Source: an uncultured Myxococcales bacterium (lineage in GTDB: Bacteria; Myxococcota_A; UBA9042). Taken from it: a DNA stretch of 7,320 nucleotides. Each line of letters begins with the position of its first letter. Within the stretch, counting starts at the first letter, position 1. Made by a program: the position numbers and the translations under genes. This document shows, piece after piece, positions 1-5,100 of this stretch. Location of the stretch: NCBI GenBank assembly GCA_937915965.1, contig CALGHC010000316.1:1-7320 (forward strand). Direction: 5' to 3'. The notes under the pieces were generated by a model. It worked only from the letters and a program-made list of their open reading frames with translations. It searched no databases and was not told the origin of the DNA.

Positions 1-67
1 GCAAGGCAAGCGCATCCGCGCCGAGACCAAGCGGGGCCGCAGCCGGCCGACGCGCGACGGCGACTGA
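1..67 (+). CDS. C-terminal end of an unidentified basic protein (partial)
   Basis: Reading from base 2 gives 21 codons and a TGA stop at 65-67. Twenty of the 21 codons end in G or C, while the other two plus-strand frames show mixed third positions, so this frame looks truly coding. The visible tail is basic and rich in Arg, Lys and Gly (it begins QGKRIRAETK and ends RPTRDGD). Too little is present to name a family; such tails occur on many nucleic-acid-binding or ribosome-associated proteins, but that is only a guess. The gene converges with the lipoprotein gene that ends at 215. The start lies outside the window. Confidence 0.5.
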   Translation, partial: QGKRIRAETKRGRSRPTRDGD

Positions 68-75
68 GCGCGGCA

Positions 76-89
76 GCGCCGGCCGGCGC
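76..89. repeat. Perfect 14-bp GC palindrome, possible hairpin
   Basis: GCGCCGGCCGGCGC reads the same on both strands and starts 9 bases after the TGA of the upstream plus-strand gene. As RNA it could fold into a five-pair all-GC stem with a four-base loop. No T-run follows, so it is at best part of a non-canonical or bidirectional terminator between the convergent genes. Confidence 0.3.
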
Positions 90-110
90 ACGGGCGTCAG
101 AAACGGAGCG

Positions 111-190
111 AGAAGCTCAGAGAAGTTCAGAGAAGCGCAGAGAAGCTCAGAGAAGCGCAGAGAAGCGCTGAGAAGCGCAGGAAGCGGAGA
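111..190. repeat. 10-bp tandem repeat, seven copies plus a degenerate end
   Basis: Seven consecutive decamers follow the pattern AGAAGNNCAG: 111-120 AGAAGCTCAG, 121-130 AGAAGTTCAG, 131-140 AGAAGCGCAG, 141-150 AGAAGCTCAG, 151-160 AGAAGCGCAG, 161-170 AGAAGCGCTG and 171-180 AGAAGCGCAG. A degenerate unit follows at 181-190. Variation is almost confined to positions 6 and 7. The array is purine-rich on the plus strand and fills about half of the gap between the convergent genes ending at 67 and 215. A minus-strand transcript running past the lipoprotein stop would carry a pyrimidine-rich CUUCUCUGCG-type array. Confidence 0.9.
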
Positions 191-214
191 CAGGCTGAGA
201 CGGAAGCGACGCGA

Positions 215-2557
215 CTACGGTCCGTTGGCGACCAGCTTGCCCTTGGCCTGGATGGACTTGATCACCGGCGACAGATCGTCCTCGCCGGCGTGCAGCTCCA
301 ACTCGACCTCAAGGAAGCGACCGTTCGCGATCTTGCCCTCGTCGGCAAAGATGAGCGGCAGACCCTTGGGCGGGATCGGCCCAAACGGCCCGATCCATGG
401 CGATTGGTCGAGCTTGTCGAGATCCTTCGCGGCGCGCACCCGCACCTTGATGTACGACTTCGGCGGGAAGACGCCATCGATGTCGACGCTCTGCCACTCG
501 GTGTCCTCAGGCACCTCGGCGACGTTGCCTGAGTAGCCGGAGATGCCAAAGATCGTCTTGAACTGACCCGTCGGCGCGGTGAACGTATGCAGCGTGTAGC
601 CGGTCATATCGCTGTACGTATAGGGCGACGGGCCAACGGGGTACGTGCCGATGATCTGCTTGGTCTTCGGGTCGATCTTGGTCGCCGACGCGCCGCTCTG
701 GTTGACCGCCCACACAAAGCCCTCGAAGTCGAGCGCGATGCCGACGGGGTACTGCATGCCGCCGCCGGTGATCAAGCCCTCGCTCTGCATCGTCTTGGCG
801 TTGATGACCGACACCCCGTGCGAGCTGTCGCTGGCCAGATAGACATAGCCGTCCGCGCTGGTCGCGACGCCACGGCCGCGGCCGGGGGTGGCGACAAAGT
901 CCCAAGCGCCGGTGGTCGGATCGTAGCGCCACGCACCCTTCGTTCCCGTGTTGGCCTCCCAGATCTTGCCGAAAGCGTCGACGTTGATCCCGTAGGGGCT
1001 CCAGCTGCCGCCATTGGGCTTGTAGGTCTTGACATCATGCGTCTTGGGATCGGCTCGTACGAGCGCGCAACCAGCGCCCTGCGCCCAGATCGTTCCCTGC
1101 TGGTCGATGACCAGGCCGTACGGCGAGCAGGGGATGTTGATCATGTCGACCGACTTGCCCTCCTTGGGCTCGAGGCGGTGGAGGTTCTTCGAGTTCCAAA
1201 AACCGATCCAGGCGTGGTTGTCCTTGTCGACGCCGGCCGCGCGCGCGACGGTCGCGCCATCGGGAAAGACCGTAAACACGACGCACTCGTCCTGACCCTT
1301 GGGCATGCGCTCGTTGGGCTGGATGACGTGGTCGCCGTTGAGGTCGATGCTGGTGTCGATCTTGCCGTTGCCGTTCTTGTCGCTGCAGTCGGCGATGTCG
1401 GCGCGAATCTTGGCGACGCCGCCGTCGCCGCGGCAACCGACCCAGACATCGCCGTTGAGGTCGACCGAGGTGCGCGACGGGTTGCTGCAGACGTAGTAGC
1501 GGCCGACTTCCCAACCGGTCTTGGTGTCGAGCTTGCTGACCGACGCCTCGGGCGAGTTGGCGATCCAGATGTGGTGCTTGCCCTGGGCCTTCTTGGTCGA
1601 GTCGATGACGATGTAGCCGTTGGCGTCGAGCTTGATGCCAGCGGAGTTCTTCGGGGTCGGCTCGAAGGGCACACCGTTGGTCGGACCCTGACCCTGCTTG
1701 GTGCAGCTCATGTCGCAGTTGCCGCAGGGGCTCAGCACGCCTTCGTCGGTGAGACCGTCGCAGTCGTTGTCCATGTTGTCGCAGCCCTCGGAGTCGGGCA
1801 GGACCTCACCGACACACGCGGCGTAGTAGCCAGCGACGCACTGCTGCGTACCCGCCTTGCACTGGCCCTTGCCAATGTAGAGCGGATCGCCGGTGTAGCA
1901 GGGCACTGGTCCAGACTTGCACGGGCAGCCAGCGAAGGTCCCCATCGAGCAGTTCGGGCACCACACGGCGAAGAACTTGTTGCCATCGTCGCAGTCGTCA
2001 CCAGCTTCGCAACCGAGGCCATAGCCGTCGCCATCATTGTCGACGCAGTTCTCGGGGGCGATATCTTCGGGGCCGGTGTCTTCGACAGGCGGATCGCCAG
2101 CGTCTTCCTGGGGAATACTGCCGCCGTCATCAGCCGGCGCGGCATCGGCGTCATCAGCAGGCGTCGTGCCGGCGTCCTCGACAACGTCTTCGGCGGGGGT
2201 CGTGCCGGCGTCTTCGGCGGGGGTCGTGCCGGTGTCTTCGGCAGGTGTCGTGCCAGTGTCTTCGGCGGGTGCCGTGCCGGTGTCCTCGACAGGCGCCGTG
2301 CCCGTGTCGTCAGCCGGCGCCGTGCCCGTGTCGTCAGCCGGCGCCGTGCCCGTGTCGTCGGCCGGCGTCGTGCCCGCATCGTCGCCGGGCTGGGTGCTGG
2401 TGCTGCCGTCACCCGACGGCCAATCCACGCCGGCGCCACCCGTAGGGCCGCTTCCTGTGGGCGGTGGACTGGCGCACGCGGCGATCAGCGCGAGCGCAGC
2501 CAGAACCGTGATCAACGATCGATGGAGGGATGAGGTGCGGAAGAACGTGGGGATCAT
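215..2557 (-). CDS. Lipoprotein with MopE-type metal-binding motifs and a Vgb-like beta-propeller
   Basis: This 780-residue protein is probably lipid-anchored in the envelope. A hydrophobic segment (about 14-27) ends in the lipobox L-I-A-A-C with Cys28 as the lipidation site. Residues 59-168 are an acidic, Pro/Thr-rich repeat tether. A Cys-rich part (171-285) has two motifs typical of the MopE putative metal-binding family: DNDGDGYG with DDCDDG (173-192), and CDNMDNDCDGLTDEG (259-273). Seven D-x-x-G-x-x-W/Y-like strands (near 311, 366, 444, 485, 527, 568 and 610) suit a seven-bladed propeller like the streptogramin lyase (Vgb)/NHL group, with an EF-hand-like insert at 393-416. Residues 685-775 look like a beta-sandwich. 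The ATG at 2557 is chosen because it puts the signal peptide at the N-terminus and has AAGGA upstream; a GTG at 2638 would add 27 residues before it. Lyase activity is not implied; a binding or scaffold role is more likely. Function unknown. Confidence 0.9.
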   Translation of the reverse strand: MIPTFFRTSSLHRSLITVLAALALIAACASPPPTGSGPTGGAGVDWPSGDGSTSTQPGDDAGTTPADDTGTAPADDTGTAPADDTGTAPVEDTGTAPAEDTGTTPAEDTGTTPAEDAGTTPAEDVVEDAGTTPADDADAAPADDGGSIPQEDAGDPPVEDTGPEDIAPENCVDNDGDGYGLGCEAGDDCDDGNKFFAVWCPNCSMGTFAGCPCKSGPVPCYTGDPLYIGKGQCKAGTQQCVAGYYAACVGEVLPDSEGCDNMDNDCDGLTDEGVLSPCGNCDMSCTKQGQGPTNGVPFEPTPKNSAGIKLDANGYIVIDSTKKAQGKHHIWIANSPEASVSKLDTKTGWEVGRYYVCSNPSRTSVDLNGDVWVGCRGDGGVAKIRADIADCSDKNGNGKIDTSIDLNGDHVIQPNERMPKGQDECVVFTVFPDGATVARAAGVDKDNHAWIGFWNSKNLHRLEPKEGKSVDMINIPCSPYGLVIDQQGTIWAQGAGCALVRADPKTHDVKTYKPNGGSWSPYGINVDAFGKIWEANTGTKGAWRYDPTTGAWDFVATPGRGRGVATSADGYVYLASDSSHGVSVINAKTMQSEGLITGGGMQYPVGIALDFEGFVWAVNQSGASATKIDPKTKQIIGTYPVGPSPYTYSDMTGYTLHTFTAPTGQFKTIFGISGYSGNVAEVPEDTEWQSVDIDGVFPPKSYIKVRVRAAKDLDKLDQSPWIGPFGPIPPKGLPLIFADEGKIANGRFLEVELELHAGEDDLSPVIKSIQAKGKLVANGP
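2123..2383 (-). repeat. 24-bp in-frame minisatellite encoding the lipoprotein tether
   Basis: This stretch encodes about ten imperfect copies of an eight-residue unit (consensus [ED]-D-T/A-G-T-T/A-P-A) at residues 59-145, just after the lipidated cysteine and before the MopE-like motifs. Three adjacent units (about 2285-2358) are nearly identical in DNA, suggesting recent duplication. The copy with V-V-E-D (124-128) breaks the period. The product is acidic, Pro-rich and probably disordered, fitting a spacer that holds the folded domains away from the membrane. Copy-number change would keep the reading frame. Confidence 0.85.
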
Positions 2558-2567
2558 CACTTCACCA

Positions 2568-2572
2568 TCCTT
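2568..2572 (-). promoter_or_regulatory. Ribosome binding site of the lipoprotein
   Basis: AAGGA on the minus strand lies 10 bases upstream of the ATG at 2557. It supports that start over the upstream in-frame GTG at 2638, and the ATG also places the lipoprotein signal peptide at the N-terminus. Confidence 0.55.
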
Positions 2573-2694
2573 GCGGCGCGCGAGGGCCGCCGGCAACCCC
2601 GACTGAACCGTCGTTGGTCGGGGGACCTCGGCCGACACGCTTTTCGCGGGCTCGCGTAGGGCGAACAGAGGCGAAGACGCAACCGGCCGCGGTC

Positions 2695-2723
2695 ACTATA
2701 CCGCTGCCACGGCCGGACGCAAA
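2695..2723 (-). promoter_or_regulatory. Candidate sigma70-type promoter for the lipoprotein gene
   Basis: On the minus strand a TATAGT (2695-2700, five of six matches to the -10 consensus) is preceded by a 17-bp spacer and TTTGCG (2718-2723), a weak -35. Transcription would start near 2688 and leave a leader of about 130 bases before the ATG at 2557. It is the best -10 match I found in the 231-bp gap between kinase and lipoprotein, so the lipoprotein may be expressed independently of the kinase. Consensus matching only. Confidence 0.4.
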
Positions 2724-2781
2724 GCCTTGATTTTGCGTGCAGGCCGGGAAAGGCACGGCGAGGCGCGCGCCGGGATCGATC

Positions 2782-2800
2782 GCCCCGGCTACTCCGGGGC
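2782..2800 (-). terminator. GC hairpin spanning the kinase stop codon
   Basis: GCCCCGG (2782-2788) and CCGGGGC (2794-2800) form a perfect seven-pair stem with a five-base loop that contains the kinase stop codon (TAG, minus strand, 2789-2791). No T-run follows on the minus strand, so an intrinsic terminator is not shown. It could slow 3'-end decay or weakly attenuate read-through towards the lipoprotein gene. Confidence 0.3.
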
Positions 2801-4903
2801 GTCCCAGTGCCACTCGTGCGAAGGTCGACTGGAGGAAACCACGCGAGCGATCGGGTCGCCGGTCACCGGCCGCCAGGCGACCGCGATCAGCGTCAGGGCG
2901 ATGAGATTGGTGGCAGCGAGGACCTCAAATACGTATTCCGGCAGGGCGACGCCGGCGAGAGCTCCGCCGAAGAAAACCAGGGCCGGCACGAACAACCTCT
3001 TGCTCAGCGCGGCGCCCATCATCGCGACGACGATGCCGTATACCGCCATGTCGAGCGCCGGCACGCGGCCGATCGGCATGTCGATCCACCAGCAAAGGAC
3101 TCGCATCACGAAACCGCCGAAGACCGCGACGAGGGCCGAGCGCACGATCGATCGGTTGATTCGGCTGCCGAATAGAGACACGCGCGCCCACCACACCCCG
3201 GTGAGGATGAAGCTCGCGAAGAGGCCGCTCGACCACAGCGACACGGCGTGATCGTAGGCCATGCCGGTGGTGTCCTCGATCCAGCGCACCGACAGGGGCA
3301 GCGCCGTCCAGACAACGCCGAGGGTCATGGCGAGGAAGGCGCGGGTGCGCGCGCCGATCGATGGATCGTTGTCGCGGCCGAAGCGCTCGAGTCGGGCGAT
3401 CTCGATGGCCCGTTCTGCGTCCCGACGCCGCAGGACCTCGAGGCGATCGCTCAACTCGGCCGACGGTGTCGGCAGCTCGCCGATCAGGACGGCGGCGGCG
3501 CGCTCGTCACCGCGGTCGAGTTCGTAGCCAGCCATACGCACGAGCAACCGCTGCAGCCCAGCGCGCGCGTCTTCGTTGCCGGGCCAGGTGCGCAACGCCT
3601 CGCGCAGGCCAAAGCGGGCTTCCCCCGACACGTCGTAGAGCCGCAACACGCTGTCACGGGCGCCAGGATCGCCGGCGTCGGCCTCAAGTGCGGTGCACGC
3701 ATCGATCAGATCGTCGAGCTCGGTCAGGCGAGCGATGGCCCGATCGGAGAGGCGCGTCGAAGACCGGTGATGAAGGACCTCGGCGAGAGCGTGGCGCAGG
3801 GCGTCGGCGCTGGGGTAGCGGTCGGCGGGAACACGCGCGGTGGCGCGGCGACAGACGGCGGCCAGATTCGCCGGGGTTTCATTTGTATATTGATATTCTT
3901 CCGCCTGGTATGCGGCAAATATCAGCTCGAAGATCTGGCTGCCCGTGTAGCGCGGCTTGCCGGTGAGGATGTGATGCAGGAGCGCACCGAGTAGAAAGAC
4001 GTCGGTGCGTTCTGAGAGCAGACTACCGCGCGCCTCGACCATCTCGGGGGCCATGTAGCCGACCGTGCCGACGATCGTGTCGGTGTCGGCGGCCAGCGGC
4101 AGGGCGCCGGTGCCGTCGTCCTGAAGCGCGACGGCGATGCCCCAGTCGAGCACGTAGACCTCGCCAAAGAGGCCGATCATCACGTTGTCGGGCTTGAGAT
4201 CGCGGTGGAGGATGCCCTTGCTGTGGGCGTAGTGGACGGCGTTGCAGACCGCGACCAGAACGCCAAGGTGCCACTCGATTGGCTCGCGTGGGTCGTCGCG
4301 CAGCAGGGGGTGCGCGGGGTCGGCCAGCACGTCGCTCCACACGGTGCCCTCGATGCGCTTCATCACCATCATCGGCGCGCCGTCGTCGCTGCGACCCAAG
4401 GCGTAGACGGGCACGATGTTGGGGTGTTCGAGCAGGCCCGTCACCAGGGCCTCGTGCAGCAGCTTGCGGGTCGAGGCGGGTCTGTTTTCGCCGCCGCGCA
4501 GGGTCTTGACGGCTACCTCGCGACCCAGGGACAGCTGCCGCGCGCTGCGTACGACCCCCATCCCGCCTTCGCCGATGGTGTCGCCAATGGCGAGCTCTGG
4601 CGGCGCACCTGCGTCCGAGGCGCGGGTCAAGCGTGGCAGCGCCTCGACATAGGCGGTGTCAGCGGCGCCGTCGGTGTCGGGGACGGGCGGCAGCAACGTG
4701 TCGACCGCGCTGATGGTGGCGGTGAGCGATTCGAGACCGGCGCGCTTCCACATCAGTGTGAAGGTCTGGCGGGCATCGAGGGCGTCGGTCATTTCGGGCT
4801 CGAACCCGGTCGCCGCTGGCCAGGCGAGCGGTGCGGGAGACGATGGGTAGACGGCAGGAGACGGCGACGGCGGGGCAGAAGGCCTCCCGGCGATCACCGA
4901 CAC
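2789..4903 (-). CDS. Hanks-type Ser/Thr protein kinase with C-terminal multi-pass membrane domain
   Basis: This 704-residue protein should phosphorylate Ser/Thr on target proteins from the inner membrane. Residues 1-104 are Pro/Ala-rich without a recognised domain. The kinase domain spans about 105-376: glycine loop GEGGMG (111-116), Lys133 in E-V-A-V-K, probable helix-C Glu151, catalytic HRDLKPDN (233-240), D253-W-G in place of DFG, G-T-V-G-Y-M-A-P-E (279-287), Asp301 and Arg362. All key catalytic residues are present. A helical region (385-515) includes F-G-L-R-E-A-L-R-T-W-P-G-N, a segment I recall from myxobacterial and planctomycete kinases. About six hydrophobic helices follow (roughly 522-538, 555-573, 588-606, 618-634, 638-655, 660-677). 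No PASTA or other sensor domain is visible. The start is uncertain: the GTG at 4903 has GGAGA 12 bases upstream, while an ATG at 4792 (residue 38) lacks a clear ribosome site; neither alters the kinase domain. It is divergent from the secreted-protein gene at 5101. Confidence 0.93.
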   Translation of the reverse strand: MSVIAGRPSAPPSPSPAVYPSSPAPLAWPAATGFEPEMTDALDARQTFTLMWKRAGLESLTATISAVDTLLPPVPDTDGAADTAYVEALPRLTRASDAGAPPELAIGDTIGEGGMGVVRSARQLSLGREVAVKTLRGGENRPASTRKLLHEALVTGLLEHPNIVPVYALGRSDDGAPMMVMKRIEGTVWSDVLADPAHPLLRDDPREPIEWHLGVLVAVCNAVHYAHSKGILHRDLKPDNVMIGLFGEVYVLDWGIAVALQDDGTGALPLAADTDTIVGTVGYMAPEMVEARGSLLSERTDVFLLGALLHHILTGKPRYTGSQIFELIFAAYQAEEYQYTNETPANLAAVCRRATARVPADRYPSADALRHALAEVLHHRSSTRLSDRAIARLTELDDLIDACTALEADAGDPGARDSVLRLYDVSGEARFGLREALRTWPGNEDARAGLQRLLVRMAGYELDRGDERAAAVLIGELPTPSAELSDRLEVLRRRDAERAIEIARLERFGRDNDPSIGARTRAFLAMTLGVVWTALPLSVRWIEDTTGMAYDHAVSLWSSGLFASFILTGVWWARVSLFGSRINRSIVRSALVAVFGGFVMRVLCWWIDMPIGRVPALDMAVYGIVVAMMGAALSKRLFVPALVFFGGALAGVALPEYVFEVLAATNLIALTLIAVAWRPVTGDPIARVVSSSRPSHEWHWDAPE

Positions 4904-4967
4904 TGGCAGCGCGAGTCTCCAACGTAGGGCGGGCGACGTGCCCCCGCAAGCCCGCGGCGTGAAAGGC

Positions 4968-4996
4968 TTCGGTCGTCACAGAGTATTTGCTATCCT
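4968..4996 (+). promoter_or_regulatory. Candidate extended -10 promoter for the secreted-protein gene
   Basis: TGCTATCCT (4988-4996) fits an extended -10 (TGn plus four of six -10 matches) inside the only AT-richer patch of the divergent region. The -35 position (4968-4973, TTCGGT) is poor, as is tolerated with an extended -10. Transcription would start near 5003, just before the 17-bp direct repeats, so these would lie at the very 5' end of the leader. I found no equally good promoter for the kinase on the other strand. Confidence 0.3.
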
Positions 4997-5004
4997 GCGG
5001 CCCG

Positions 5005-5049
5005 CGAACAGACTCGCCATTCCTGACGCACACGAACAGACTCGCCATT
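5005..5049. repeat. Perfect 17-bp direct repeat in the divergent intergenic region
   Basis: CGAACAGACTCGCCATT occurs identically at 5005-5021 and 5033-5049, 28 bp apart start to start. It lies between the kinase start (4903) and the secreted-protein start (5101). It may be a paired operator acting on one or both genes, or the relic of a 28-bp tandem duplication (1.6 copies). Twenty-eight bp is about 2.7 helical turns, so two proteins bound there would not sit on the same DNA face. Confidence 0.85.
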
Positions 5050-5100
5050 GTGGTGCCGCCCGAAACGGGCTGGGCGCGACGCGAGGAAGAGGGAGACCCG

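Noticed and set aside
111..190. CRISPR array
   Set aside because: Units are 10 bp with no spacers, so it is a simple tandem repeat; the same applies to the 12-bp array at 7124-7183.
587..2533. 648-codon open frame on the plus strand opposite the lipoprotein
   Set aside because: It is an antisense shadow of a strongly GC-biased gene: its product is Val/Ala/Arg/Asp-rich with no signal, domain or motif, while the minus-strand frame has a lipobox, MopE motifs and propeller repeats.
2037..2606. Repetitive S-S-A-G-V-V-P-V plus-strand frame
   Set aside because: It is only the antisense reading of the 24-bp repeat tract in the lipoprotein gene.
2558..2638. 27-residue N-terminal extension of the lipoprotein from a GTG at 2638
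   Set aside because: It would place hydrophilic residues ahead of a well-formed lipoprotein signal peptide; the ATG at 2557 has its own AAGGA site.
3248..3994. 248-codon plus-strand frame opposite the kinase
   Set aside because: Shadow frame; the kinase frame on the minus strand has all catalytic motifs.
5058..5070. Small inverted repeat GCCCG-AAA-CGGGC in the leader of the secreted-protein gene
   Set aside because: A five-pair stem with a three-base loop is expected by chance in DNA this GC-rich; there is no T-run and no riboswitch-like context.
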